A stretch of 22,342 bases of DNA from JAHFQJ01 sp046050125. Lineage in GTDB: Bacteria; Pseudomonadota; Gammaproteobacteria; Burkholderiales; Burkholderiaceae. Below, piece by piece: positions 1 through 7,582 of the stretch. Positions within the stretch are counted from its first letter, which is position 1, and every line of letters begins with the position of its first letter. The position numbers and the translations under genes were made by a program. The DNA is taken from assembly GCA_046050125.1 (NCBI GenBank), contig JBJOQB010000135.1:1-22342 (forward strand), read 5' to 3'. The notes beneath the pieces are model-generated. The model was not told the DNA's origin. It ran no database searches and was given only the letters and a program-made list of their open reading frames with translations.

Positions 1-138
1 TTTACCATATTTTATACAAATATCGCTTTTACAGAATTTACACTTACTCATCTTTTTTTAATATAAATACGTTAATATATATATATTTTACACATAACTA
101 CTTATAAATAACACTCTCAATAATTTAAAGGACTTAAA

Positions 139-525
139 ATGGTAATTAGTGTTAATTTAGTACGTCTTGCATCACAAATTAGTCAAACAAATGAAACTAA
201 AGAACATGAAAAGCTACTATTACCTCTGCAAATCCATGAATTAGCAAATCTATCTAAAATTAGCCCAGATACACAAAGCCAACTAATTAAAGCATATGCA
301 TCTCAATATGTTTTATCTCCTAATGTAGAACTTTCTATATTTTCTGATACAGGCAAATACTCTGAAAGAAATTTAAGTACTAATAAAAATCTAATAGATG
401 AAGCACAAAGTCTTGTTACAAGGGAAAGTGATAAAAATCATATAAGCACACTAACACAAGCATCTTCTAAACATAGTGCATTTGAAGAAGGTAGCAAATA
501 TGTACACTTGACGTCAGCCATGTGA
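139..525 (+). CDS. Hypothetical protein, probably cut short by a frameshift
   Basis: I do not recognise this 128-residue protein. The start is supported by AAAGGA seven bases before the ATG. The product is hydrophilic, rich in Ser, Asn and Lys, with no signal peptide or membrane segment. It stops at TGA after the residues HLTSAM. In the neighbouring frame an open stretch runs from 495 to a TAG at 609-611 and would encode HVISGTNISNIDYVKKEVF and about ten further residues. This looks like a natural continuation of the same protein, so a one-base indel near 495-525 probably separates the two parts and the original gene would have been 139-611. A sequencing error would look the same. No neighbour suggests a function; the gene stands alone ahead of another small + strand ORF. 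Confidence 0.55.
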   Translation: MVISVNLVRLASQISQTNETKEHEKLLLPLQIHELANLSKISPDTQSQLIKAYASQYVLSPNVELSIFSDTGKYSERNLSTNKNLIDEAQSLVTRESDKNHISTLTQASSKHSAFEEGSKYVHLTSAM

Positions 526-634
526 TAAGTGGGACAAATATAAGTAATATTGATTATGTAAAAAAAGAAGTATTTAATGCAATTAATGATTTAATGCCGT
601 TTAAATTATAGTATAACTACTGATACTTATTCCA

Positions 635-661
635 ACTAAGTTTACATATAATAAACTTAGT
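635..661 (+). terminator. Inverted repeat, possible weak terminator
   Basis: A perfect 10-bp inverted repeat (ACTAAGTTTA, 7-base loop, TAAACTTAGT) lies between the end of the first small gene and the start of the second. The stem is AT-rich and the tract that follows is TATAATTT rather than a clean T run, so termination is only a possibility. Confidence 0.4.
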
Positions 662-719
662 ATAATTTAAGCATATTAACTTAAATCTATTGATTATTAA
701 AACTTTAAGGAATCTAGCT

Positions 720-932
720 ATGACTAATGCATCAAGCAATCATGAAAACATGCCTGTTTTAAATCAAGATAGCCATCAAAGCAAAGTTCTACATCATAAC
801 CATAGCCAAAGCCAAGATTTATATCAACAAACCAAAGCTAATCAGCAATTAAATAACACCCATGAATTGCTACGTCAAATTTCGTACTTACATATAGTAA
901 ATAATCACATAAAATCTAACCCAACTAGATAA
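720..932 (+). CDS. Small hypothetical protein, His/Gln/Asn-rich
   Basis: This would be a 70-residue protein that I do not recognise. A longer reading from 690 is possible, but AAGGA at 707-711 lies eight bases before the ATG at 720, so I prefer that start (MTNASSNHENMPVLNQ). The product is polar, rich in His, Gln, Asn and Ser, and has no hydrophobic segment, signal peptide or known motif. Its last codons overlap the 3' end of the convergent scoB gene by eight bases. The good ribosome-binding site argues for a real gene; the biased composition and lack of any motif argue for caution. Confidence 0.45.
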   Translation: MTNASSNHENMPVLNQDSHQSKVLHHNHSQSQDLYQQTKANQQLNNTHELLRQISYLHIVNNHIKSNPTR

Positions 933-1563
933 TAATTTTATCCCCTGTTTTGCTCTGCAAATACTCAAAAGTAACATCAGGGGCTAGCTCAACTAGTTTT
1001 AAGCCAACTTCAGTAATCTCTAAAACTGCTAAATTTGTAATAATTTTCTTTACAACACCCATGCCTGTTAAAGGTAAAGTGCATTCAGGTAATATCTTTA
1101 AATCTTCACTACCATCTTTTTTTATGGCAGTATGCTCCATTAAAATGACAATATTTTTAACGCCTGCGACTAAATCCATAGCGCCACCCATGCCTTTAAC
1201 CAGCTTTTTAGGTATCATCCAATTAGCTAAATTACCTGTGCTACTAACTTGCATTGCACCTAAAATTGCTAAATCAATATGCCCACCACGTATCATCGCA
1301 AATGAATCAGCACTACTAAAAAAGCTTGCACCCTTTCTTGCTGTTACTGTTTGCTTTCCTGCATTTACCAAATCAGCATCAACTTCATCTTTATATGGAA
1401 ATCTATCAATCCCCAATAATCCATTTTCAGATTGTAGCCATACGTCCATACCTTCAGGAATATGGTTTGCTACTAATGTTGGTAATCCAATCCCCAAATT
1501 TATATAAAAACCATCTTTTAGTTCTTGAGCAGCTTTTTTTGCCATTTCATCATGTGTCCACAT
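925..1563 (-). CDS. scoB: 3-oxoacid CoA-transferase subunit B (SCOT beta)
   Basis: This is the beta subunit of succinyl-CoA:3-ketoacid CoA-transferase, which moves CoA between succinyl-CoA and acetoacetate or a related 3-oxoacid in ketone-body and short-chain acid use. The 212-residue length is typical of the B subunit. The motif SENGLLG at about residues 45-51 carries the family's catalytic glutamate (E46), which forms the CoA thioester intermediate. The glycine-rich GMGGAMDLVAG near residue 123 is also conserved in class I CoA-transferases. AGGA seven bases upstream supports the ATG. It follows scoA by 42 bases on the same strand, and the two products should form a heteromeric enzyme in the cytoplasm. 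The family also includes AtoA-like acetate CoA-transferases, so the exact acyl acceptor is inferred. Confidence 0.93.
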   Translation of the reverse strand: MWTHDEMAKKAAQELKDGFYINLGIGLPTLVANHIPEGMDVWLQSENGLLGIDRFPYKDEVDADLVNAGKQTVTARKGASFFSSADSFAMIRGGHIDLAILGAMQVSSTGNLANWMIPKKLVKGMGGAMDLVAGVKNIVILMEHTAIKKDGSEDLKILPECTLPLTGMGVVKKIITNLAVLEITEVGLKLVELAPDVTFEYLQSKTGDKIII

Positions 1564-1605
1564 AGTATTATCCTATTTATTTAAATATATAAATCAACCT
1601 ATAAA

Positions 1606-2304
1606 TTAAGCTTCCGAAATGGTTAACTTTTCAATTCTTTTTTCTGGATTAGAATTTAAAACTATTCTATCTACGTAAATACTAGGAGTATGAATATTAT
1701 CCGCATCTAATTCGCCTACTTCAACAATATGCTCAACTTCAACTACAGTAAATTTTGCAGCCATTGCACAAAGAGGGTTAAAATTACGTGCAGTTTTACG
1801 ATAAATAACATTACCTAATCTATCAGCCTTATATGCTTTTACTAAGGCAACATCAGCATATAAACCATGCTCTAAAATATGCATTTTCCCATCAAAGTCT
1901 CTATGCTCTTTGCCATCAGCTACTATAGTACCAACTCCTGTAGGTGTAAAAAATGCAGGAATTCCAGCACCTGCTGCCCGCAAACGCTCAGCCAAACTAC
2001 CTTGCGGAGTAAACTCTAACTCTAATTCTCCACTTAAGTACTGGCGTTCAAATTCTTTATTCTCACCCACATATGATGAAATCATTTTCTTAATTTGGTT
2101 AGATTTAAGTAACACGCCCAAACCAACATCATCAATACCAGCATTATTTGAAATACATGTCAGTCCTTTAACACCTAAATCTTTAATTATATTAATTAAT
2201 AATTCAGGAATACCACAAAGACCAAAGCCACCAACGGCTAAAGTTTGATTATCTTTTATAACATCTTGTAATGCCAACAAAGCATTTGGATAAATTTTAT
2301 TCAT
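1606..2304 (-). CDS. scoA: 3-oxoacid CoA-transferase subunit A (SCOT alpha)
   Basis: This is the alpha subunit of the class I CoA-transferase whose beta subunit is encoded directly downstream. The 232-residue protein has the hallmark GGFGLCGIPE near residues 25-34 (CoA-binding glycine-rich loop) and the later GAGIPAFFTPTGVGT segment typical of SCOT/AtoD alpha chains. The full length is present and no residues seem to be missing. It is the first gene of a two-gene operon, with a plausible promoter about 30 bases upstream of the ATG. The likely role is activation of acetoacetate with CoA from succinyl-CoA. The broader AtoD-like subfamily cannot be excluded without a tree. Confidence 0.93.
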   Translation of the reverse strand: MNKIYPNALLALQDVIKDNQTLAVGGFGLCGIPELLINIIKDLGVKGLTCISNNAGIDDVGLGVLLKSNQIKKMISSYVGENKEFERQYLSGELELEFTPQGSLAERLRAAGAGIPAFFTPTGVGTIVADGKEHRDFDGKMHILEHGLYADVALVKAYKADRLGNVIYRKTARNFNPLCAMAAKFTVVEVEHIVEVGELDADNIHTPSIYVDRIVLNSNPEKRIEKLTISEA

Positions 2305-2341
2305 AATAAAAAGCCTATGAAATATTAAGCATATTTAATTT

Positions 2342-2370
2342 ATTATGTACCCATGATGTATGCTTAGCAA
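2342..2370 (-). promoter_or_regulatory. Putative sigma-70 promoter of scoAB
   Basis: Read on the - strand, TTGCTA (2365-2370) and CATAAT (2342-2347) are separated by exactly 17 bases. The predicted transcript would start near 2335, giving a leader of about 30 bases before scoA. The -10 matches the consensus at five of six positions and the -35 at four of six. Confidence 0.45.
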
Positions 2371-2377
2371 GCTGTGT

Positions 2378-2399
2378 TGTAATATAGATGTAATATAGA
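2378..2399. repeat. Tandem 11-bp repeat upstream of the scoAB promoter
   Basis: TGTAATATAGA occurs twice head to tail, just upstream of the putative -35 of scoAB. The period is close to one helical turn, so both copies would face the same side of the DNA. A regulator-binding site is possible, but so is chance in AT-rich DNA. Confidence 0.5.
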
Positions 2400-2418
2400 T
2401 ACGATTATAGCTAAATAA

Positions 2419-3621
2419 TTATGCGACAAGATTAATTTGCTTTATAGGATTTACCATAGCTTTAGTAATATCTTTTACATTTAATGAATAAGGCTTAGTA
2501 TCTAAGTGAGATTGTGAGAAATCTTTCATTTTACTAAGAATATATTCAAGGCGTTTGGCATAATTTGGCGATTGGTATGTATGTAAATTATCAATTTTTT
2601 TGGTTGGTAATTTATAGTCTATATTTTTATCATATAAACAACTATTTACAATTAAGCTACGCACATTAATAAAATTTTGAAGAGAGTTTAGATAAGAAAA
2701 TATCTTATTCAGTCCGATTGAATTACTACCTGAATATTTTTTAGATAGCTGTATTAAACCTACTTTTTGATAACAAGCTTGATAAGCTAAACTATAAGAA
2801 TCATATACATATTCATTATGCAAACTTTTATTATTAAATAAAGACTGAAAACGAATATTATTTTTATATTTCAAATCATCAGTAATGCCAGCAAATTGAA
2901 TATAGTCATCATCACTAAATTTATTTTCATACTCATGAAAATACTTAATTTCTAATTTATTTGATTGCTTTTGCAAAGAATAACAAATATCTAAATCATT
3001 AGCATCAATTACTGAATGAGGCTGATATGTATTCATTAAAAGATTATAACCATAAGGCACAGAAAAACATACACTAAAAGTTTGAGGTAAATCCAAAGCA
3101 GATGATGAATCCACAATATCACTATCACTATTATAATTAGATTTGCTAAAACTAGACTGGCTACAACCATGTGCTTTTACACCAATCAAGTTACTTAAAT
3201 CCCTAGCTCCATTTTTATCACGTATACATTGTATTAAAGAAAGCTTATCATCTTGATTACGATTACTAGCATGTAATTTACTTAAATTTAATTTAATGAC
3301 TCTATAATATTCATTTGGCTGATTACCTTGTATATCCATCACTTTAGCTGATGTAATAAGCTCTTGACCTGCCAAATTTTTAAGCTTAATTTTTATTCTA
3401 TGTGCCAAAATACAATTAATATTTGTTTTATAGTCATATGAATGATTATCTATAGATAAAAGAATATGTTCATATTCATTACCCCAATGACTATACTTTG
3501 AATTATTACTTTGTGTAAGGGCTTTGAGCTTACCATTATGCAACGATTTAAAGGGCAGTTTTTTAGGTATAAAGTATGCATCAGGCAAATTTGATAATTC
3601 AGAAATTGAATATAACTTCAC
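2419..3621 (-). CDS. Hypothetical protein, 400 residues
   Basis: I do not recognise this protein. It is hydrophilic and rich in Ser, Asn, Lys and Tyr, with a Ser/Asp-rich low-complexity patch (SDSDIVDSSSALD) near residues 164-176. There is no signal peptide, transmembrane segment, or clear nucleotide-binding or zinc motif. The reading frame is long and intact, which argues for selection. The start is uncertain: the frame opens at a GTG at 3619-3621 with no recognisable Shine-Dalgarno sequence, and the next in-frame ATG lies about 90 codons in. It lies between scoA and the end of the alpha operon, on the same strand as both, with the rplQ terminator isolating it from upstream transcription. 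Candidates such as a secreted effector or a lineage-specific cytoplasmic protein cannot be told apart here. Confidence 0.6.
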   Translation of the reverse strand: MKLYSISELSNLPDAYFIPKKLPFKSLHNGKLKALTQSNNSKYSHWGNEYEHILLSIDNHSYDYKTNINCILAHRIKIKLKNLAGQELITSAKVMDIQGNQPNEYYRVIKLNLSKLHASNRNQDDKLSLIQCIRDKNGARDLSNLIGVKAHGCSQSSFSKSNYNSDSDIVDSSSALDLPQTFSVCFSVPYGYNLLMNTYQPHSVIDANDLDICYSLQKQSNKLEIKYFHEYENKFSDDDYIQFAGITDDLKYKNNIRFQSLFNNKSLHNEYVYDSYSLAYQACYQKVGLIQLSKKYSGSNSIGLNKIFSYLNSLQNFINVRSLIVNSCLYDKNIDYKLPTKKIDNLHTYQSPNYAKRLEYILSKMKDFSQSHLDTKPYSLNVKDITKAMVNPIKQINLVA

Positions 3622-3747
3622 AATAAATTTAAATTTATTTAAATAGATAGAATAATAATATCTTAATTATTATTAATAAACGAATATAACCAAAAAATGT
3701 TGTATAAATACAAAAATTTATAATAAAAATATGCTTATAAAGTCAAA

Positions 3748-3770
3748 AAGCACTGTTTATTGCAGTGCTT
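3748..3770 (-). terminator. Intrinsic terminator after rplQ
   Basis: A perfect 8-bp stem (AAGCACTG and CAGTGCTT, 7-base loop) is followed on the - strand by a T run (CTTTTTG). It lies about 60 bases past the rplQ stop codon and should end the alpha operon transcript. Confidence 0.8.
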
Positions 3771-3831
3771 AAATATTACATTCTTGATATTAATACCTAA
3801 TTAAAAAGATAGATATCAAATTTTAGAATGA

Positions 3832-4233
3832 TTATACAGTTGCTTCAGCTTGCTCAGCAGGAGCTTCAGCGATTTCTGGACGGTCTAATAATTCCATGTA
3901 TGCCATAGGTGCATTATCGCCTTGTCTGAAACCAAATTTTAAAATACGTGTATATCCACCATTACGTTCAGCAAAACGTGGACCTAATTCATTGAATAAT
4001 TTAGTAACTAAATCTCTATCACGTAGACGAGCAAATGCTAAACGACGGTTAGCAACACTGTCTTTCTTGCCTAAAGTAATTAGACGTTCAACTACTTTTC
4101 TTAATTCTTTAGCTTTAGGTAAAGTAGTTTTAATTGCTTCTTCTCTCAATAAAGCTTGAGATAAGTTACGTAACATCGCTAAACGATGTGATGATGTTCT
4201 GTTTAATTTTCTTAAACCATGCTTATGACGCAT
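3832..4233 (-). CDS. rplQ: 50S ribosomal protein L17
   Basis: Ribosomal protein bL17, a large-subunit component near the exit tunnel. The protein begins MRHKHGLRKLNRTSSHR, the invariant L17 N-terminus, and keeps the conserved core that includes ERNGGYTRILK. At 133 residues it has the usual core plus a short Ala/Glu-rich tail. AAAAGGAAG four bases before the ATG sets the start. It is the last gene of the alpha operon, 167 bases after rpoA, and is followed by an intrinsic terminator. The gap upstream contains a long inverted repeat that could tune its expression relative to rpoA. Confidence 0.98.
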   Translation of the reverse strand: MRHKHGLRKLNRTSSHRLAMLRNLSQALLREEAIKTTLPKAKELRKVVERLITLGKKDSVANRRLAFARLRDRDLVTKLFNELGPRFAERNGGYTRILKFGFRQGDNAPMAYMELLDRPEIAEAPAEQAEATV

Positions 4234-4340
4234 AACGCTTCCTTTTAATTCTTAATTCTGCATCTTCTATCAAAATAAATATATAATAATAAAATATAAT
4301 TATCTTGCGGTACAGTTAATTTAATAATACGAAAAACAAC

Positions 4341-4377
4341 ACATTATGCAGTAATAAATTTAAATACTACATAATGT
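4341..4377. repeat. Long inverted repeat between rpoA and rplQ
   Basis: ACATTATG plus AGTA pair with TACT plus CATAATGT across an 11-base AT-rich loop, with one internal mismatch (8 + 4 bp). On the - strand the hairpin is followed by GTTGTTTTTC, a partial T tract. It could be a weak terminator, an attenuator or an RNA-stability element in the alpha operon transcript. Confidence 0.6.
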
Positions 4378-4400
4378 ACAACAAATAATTATAACACAAA

Positions 4401-5387
4401 TTACTTACCAGCACTAGCTAAGGCTTGAGCCCAGCCATCAACTTTAGTACCAAGAGCTAAACCACGAGTACTTAAAGCAGCTTTAATTTCTGTTAATGAT
4501 TTACGACCTAAATTAGGTGTTTTTAATAATTCTTGCTCAGTATATTGCACTAAATCGCCAATATACATAATATTTTCTGATTTCAAGCAATTTGCAGAAC
4601 GAACTGTTAACTCTAAATCATCAATTGAATGCATGAGTAAAGGATTAATTTTAGCTGGTTTTGGAACACTTTCAGCTAATAAATCTTTATCTTCCAAATC
4701 TGTAAATACTTTTATGTAATCAATTAATAAACGTGAAGATTTACGCACTGCTTCTTCTGGAGTAATAACACCATTCGTTTCAATTAGCAATACTAATCTA
4801 TCTAAGTCTGTACGTTGTTCTACACGAGCAGATTCAACAGTATAACTTACTCTTAATATTGGAGAAAACGAAGCATCTAATATAATTGAACCAATAGATA
4901 ATGTTTCATTATCATGAATTCTCATATTACCAGGCATATAACCACGACCAGACTCAACCTTAATTTTCATACTAAGGTTACCATTTGAAGCTAAATTAGC
5001 AATAACATGGTCTGGATTTAAAATCTCAACATCATGAGATAATTGAATATCAGAAGCCAAAACAGGACCTTCGCCTTGTTTTTCTAAGTTTAATACAACT
5101 TCTCTGCGATCATGAAGCTTGAATACAATACCTTTTAAATTTAGTAAAATATTCACTACATCTTCATATACACCATCAATCGTTGCATATTCATGTACCA
5201 CGCCAGCAATTGTAACTTCAGTAGCAGCATAACCCGTCATAGAAGATAACAAAACACGGCGTAAAGCATTACCCAAAGTATGACCATAGCCACGCTCAAA
5301 GGGTTCCATAATAACTTTAGAACAACTTTCACTAATTTGTTCAATATCGATGATTTTAGGCTTAAGTAGGGTGTTTTCGTTTTGCAT
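4401..5387 (-). CDS. rpoA: DNA-directed RNA polymerase alpha subunit
   Basis: The alpha subunit starts RNA polymerase assembly and contacts promoter UP elements and activators. The frame is open from further upstream, but the start is taken at the ATG giving MQNENTLLKPKI, which has AAAGGA about seven bases before it and gives 328 residues, the usual family length. The N-terminal dimerisation domain contains GYGHTLGNALRRVLLSS. The C-terminal domain has LTVRSANCLK, carrying the arginine equivalent to the DNA-contacting R265 of E. coli, and NLGRKSLTEIK. It sits between rpsD and rplQ, the standard alpha operon order. Confidence 0.98.
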   Translation of the reverse strand: MQNENTLLKPKIIDIEQISESCSKVIMEPFERGYGHTLGNALRRVLLSSMTGYAATEVTIAGVVHEYATIDGVYEDVVNILLNLKGIVFKLHDRREVVLNLEKQGEGPVLASDIQLSHDVEILNPDHVIANLASNGNLSMKIKVESGRGYMPGNMRIHDNETLSIGSIILDASFSPILRVSYTVESARVEQRTDLDRLVLLIETNGVITPEEAVRKSSRLLIDYIKVFTDLEDKDLLAESVPKPAKINPLLMHSIDDLELTVRSANCLKSENIMYIGDLVQYTEQELLKTPNLGRKSLTEIKAALSTRGLALGTKVDGWAQALASAGK

Positions 5388-5546
5388 ATACTTTCCTTTG
5401 GCTAGACCCGTAATCAATGTAAAATAAGTATACATAAGTATATTCATTGAACATAGATATATATACTTTTGTTTTTTAGATACACATTTTGCAACTAAAA
5501 ACAATTAGGTACAAAACATGTATAAATTTTGAATATGCTTTATAAA

Positions 5547-6170
5547 TTAGCGTGAATATAACTCTACGATTAAGTTTTCTTGTATATCGCCGCCAATATC
5601 TGCACGATCTGGTACTTTTTTGAATACACCTTCAAATTTTTTCGCATCAACACTAACCCATTCAGGGATTAACATTTGTGTTGCTAATTCTAGTGCTTCA
5701 GCAATACGAACTTGTTTTTGTGCTTTTTCTGTTATTGAAACTACATCACCTGGTTTAACTGAGATAGATGGAATATTTACAGATTTTCCATTCAATTGAA
5801 CAGCTTTATGAGATACTAACTGGCGAGCTTCTGCACGTGTTGATGCAAAACCCATACGATAAACCACGTTATCTAAACGAGATTCTAAAATAACTAATAA
5901 ATTCTCACCTGTGTTACCTTTTAAGCGTTGAGCTTGTTTAAAATAACGGCGGAACTGACGCTCTAATACGCCATAGATACGACGAACTTTTTGTTTAGCA
6001 CGTAACTGAACACCGCTATCTGAAGTACGAGCACCAGATGTACGACCATGTTGTCCTGGTTTTGACTCGAATTTGCATTTATCAGATATTGCTCTGCGTG
6101 CGCTTTTTAAAAATAAATCTGAACCTTCACGGCGTGAAAGCTTGGCCTTTGGCCCTGTATAACGTGCCAC
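5547..6170 (-). CDS. rpsD: 30S ribosomal protein S4
   Basis: Ribosomal protein uS4 nucleates assembly of the 30S body and, in E. coli, represses translation of the alpha operon. The 207 residues begin MARYTGPKAKLSRREG and include the S4 RNA-binding domain (ESRLDNVVYRMGFASTRAEARQLV), which is typical of the bacterial type without the zinc-binding cysteine cluster (one Cys in the N-terminal region). The start codon is GTG at 6168-6170, chosen because AAAGGA lies six bases upstream and the protein aligns fully from there. It lies 162 bases after rpsK and 159 before rpoA; such gaps are wider than elsewhere in the cluster and could hold regulatory RNA, though I see no convincing structure. Confidence 0.98.
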   Translation of the reverse strand: MARYTGPKAKLSRREGSDLFLKSARRAISDKCKFESKPGQHGRTSGARTSDSGVQLRAKQKVRRIYGVLERQFRRYFKQAQRLKGNTGENLLVILESRLDNVVYRMGFASTRAEARQLVSHKAVQLNGKSVNIPSISVKPGDVVSITEKAQKQVRIAEALELATQMLIPEWVSVDAKKFEGVFKKVPDRADIGGDIQENLIVELYSR

Positions 6171-6332
6171 TTTTTATCCTTTCAATTAACTATGTGCATA
6201 AACTTTACATGCAACATTTAGTTTTTTAGCATTTTAAATATTAAAATTATTAAACTCTAAAAAACAGTGGTCTTAATTAATAAATCTTTACCAATAATAT
6301 TAATATAACAATATAATTAATATTAAAAAATA

Positions 6333-6728
6333 TTAGATACGACGACGCTTTTGTGGCGTACACCCATTATGAGGTAATGCAGTAATATCAGAAATAATTG
6401 AAATTTTGATACCTAAAGCACTTAACGCTCTAATTGATGAATCACGACCAGGTCCTGGTCCTTTTACACGAACTTCTAGATTTTTAATACCAAATTCTAA
6501 AGCAACTCGACCTGCACTTTCAGCAGCAACTTGTGCAGCAAAAGGTGTAGATTTTCTTGAACCTTTAAAACCTTGTCCACCAGCAGTAGCCCAAGATAAA
6601 GTATTACCTTGACGGTCAGTGATAGTAACTATAGTATTATTAAATGATGCGTGTACATGGGCGATACCATCAGATACACTCTTACGTACTTTTTTACGTG
6701 CACGTTGTTGTTTTTGGTCTTTTACCAT
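6333..6728 (-). CDS. rpsK: 30S ribosomal protein S11
   Basis: Ribosomal protein uS11, part of the 30S platform near the E site and the anti-Shine-Dalgarno end of 16S rRNA. The 131-residue product carries the family signature segments HVHASFNNTIVTITD, GFKGSRKSTPFAAQ and VRVKGPGPGRDSSIRAL, and ends in a basic KKRRRI-like tail. It follows rpsM by 19 bases; AAAGGA is 11 bases from the ATG, slightly long but workable. Confidence 0.98.
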   Translation of the reverse strand: MVKDQKQQRARKKVRKSVSDGIAHVHASFNNTIVTITDRQGNTLSWATAGGQGFKGSRKSTPFAAQVAAESAGRVALEFGIKNLEVRVKGPGPGRDSSIRALSALGIKISIISDITALPHNGCTPQKRRRI

Positions 6729-6747
6729 AATAAGTCTAATCCTTTAA

Positions 6748-7113
6748 CTATTTCTTCAATGCCACGCCAGCTTTACGCGGACCTTTACGTGTACGAGCGT
6801 TAGTACGTGTACGTTGACCACGAACTGGTAAACCTTTACGATGACGTAAACCACGATAACAACCGATATCCATCAAGCGTTTGATATCCATGCTTTTTTC
6901 ACGACGTAAATCACCACCTGTAGTGTACTTACCAACTTCTAAACGTAATGCTTCTAATTCAGAATCAGTTAATTCTTTAACTTTTTTACTAAAAAGAACA
7001 TTTGTGATATCACAAATTTTACGAGCAGTCTTGCGACCAATACCAAAAATATGTGTCAGACCAATTTCAACATGTTTATGGTCTGGAATATTTTCTCCTG
7101 CTATACGAGCCAT
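6748..7113 (-). CDS. rpsM: 30S ribosomal protein S13
   Basis: Ribosomal protein uS13, in the 30S head, contacting P-site tRNA and the inter-subunit bridge. The 121 residues begin MARIAGENIPDHKHVEIGLT and contain the helix-hairpin region IFGIGRKTARKIC and the basic C-terminal GQRTRTNARTRKGPRK. AAAGGAAG three bases before the ATG fixes the start. It follows rpmJ by 15 bases. Confidence 0.98.
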   Translation of the reverse strand: MARIAGENIPDHKHVEIGLTHIFGIGRKTARKICDITNVLFSKKVKELTDSELEALRLEVGKYTTGGDLRREKSMDIKRLMDIGCYRGLRHRKGLPVRGQRTRTNARTRKGPRKAGVALKK

Positions 7114-7128
7114 AATCTTCCTTTAAAA

Positions 7129-7245
7129 TTACCCTTGTCTTTGTTTATGGCGTGGGTCGCTAGAACAAATCACGCGAACAACACCTTTACGTTTAATAAC
7201 TTTACAATTGCGACAACGTTTTTTAACAGATGCTTGCACTTGCAT
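7129..7245 (-). CDS. rpmJ: 50S ribosomal protein L36
   Basis: This is the small ribosomal protein bL36 of 38 residues. It starts MQVQASVKKRCRNCKV and ends SSDPRHKQRQG. Cys11, Cys14, Cys27 and His33 form the complete zinc ribbon of the C+ type. AAAGGAAG (7251-7258) precedes the ATG by five bases. The position between infA and rpsM and the ending resemble Burkholderiales L36, which is one basis for the taxonomic inference. A hairpin with a T tract lies immediately upstream. Confidence 0.97.
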   Translation of the reverse strand: MQVQASVKKRCRNCKVIKRKGVVRVICSSDPRHKQRQG

Positions 7246-7263
7246 AATACTTCCTTTATAAAA

Positions 7264-7294
7264 AACAAAAAGGGCACAGTGCCTTGTTTTTGTT
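7264..7294 (-). terminator. Terminator or attenuator between infA and rpmJ
   Basis: An 8-bp outer stem (AACAAAAA with TTTTTGTT) and an inner GGCA/TGCC stem separated by a small bulge form a hairpin. On the - strand it runs into TTTTTGTTTTTTAT, just before the rpmJ ribosome-binding site. That is the layout of an intrinsic terminator or leaky attenuator inside the ribosomal cluster. The outer stem is AT-only, so strength is uncertain. Confidence 0.55.
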
Positions 7295-7321
7295 CACAAA
7301 ACACCTATTTTAGCAGTTTTT

Positions 7322-7339
7322 GTAGTGTTTTACCACTAC
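7322..7339. repeat. Short hairpin just after infA
   Basis: A perfect 6-bp stem (GTAGTG, 6-base loop, CACTAC) lies nine bases past the infA stop codon. No T tract follows on either strand, so it is more likely an RNA-stability or pausing element than a terminator. Confidence 0.4.
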
Positions 7340-7347
7340 TATAACCA

Positions 7348-7566
7348 CTATTTTGCCCTAAATACAATTCTAGCACGAGATAAATCATATGGAGTCAACT
7401 CCACAGTTACTTTATCCCCTGGTAGAATACGAATATAATTCATACGCATTTTTCCTGAGATATGCGCAAGAACTACATGCCCATTTTCTAGCTTTACACG
7501 AAATGTTGCATTTGGAAGATTTTCTAAAATCTCCCCCTGCATTTGAATTACATCTTCTTTTGACAT
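7348..7566 (-). CDS. infA: Translation initiation factor IF-1
   Basis: IF-1 binds the 30S A site and helps IF-2 and IF-3 select the start codon. The 72-residue protein is a single S1-type OB fold starting MSKEDVIQMQGEILENLPN and containing HISGKMRMNYIRILPGDKV, which are near-invariant in the family. GAGG five bases upstream supports the ATG. It follows secY by 16 bases. Its location between secY and rpmJ is usual in betaproteobacteria, whereas in enterobacteria infA lies elsewhere. Confidence 0.98.
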   Translation of the reverse strand: MSKEDVIQMQGEILENLPNATFRVKLENGHVVLAHISGKMRMNYIRILPGDKVTVELTPYDLSRARIVFRAK

Positions 7567-7582
7567 GTTAGCCTCGAATATT

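Noticed and set aside
1..138. Possible promoter or gene at the left edge
   Set aside because: Only AT-rich sequence is visible; TATAAA-like hexamers occur but no convincing -35 element accompanies them.
950..1565. Long open frames on the + strand opposite scoB
   Set aside because: They mirror a well-identified CoA-transferase gene, have no ribosome-binding sites and encode no recognisable motif.
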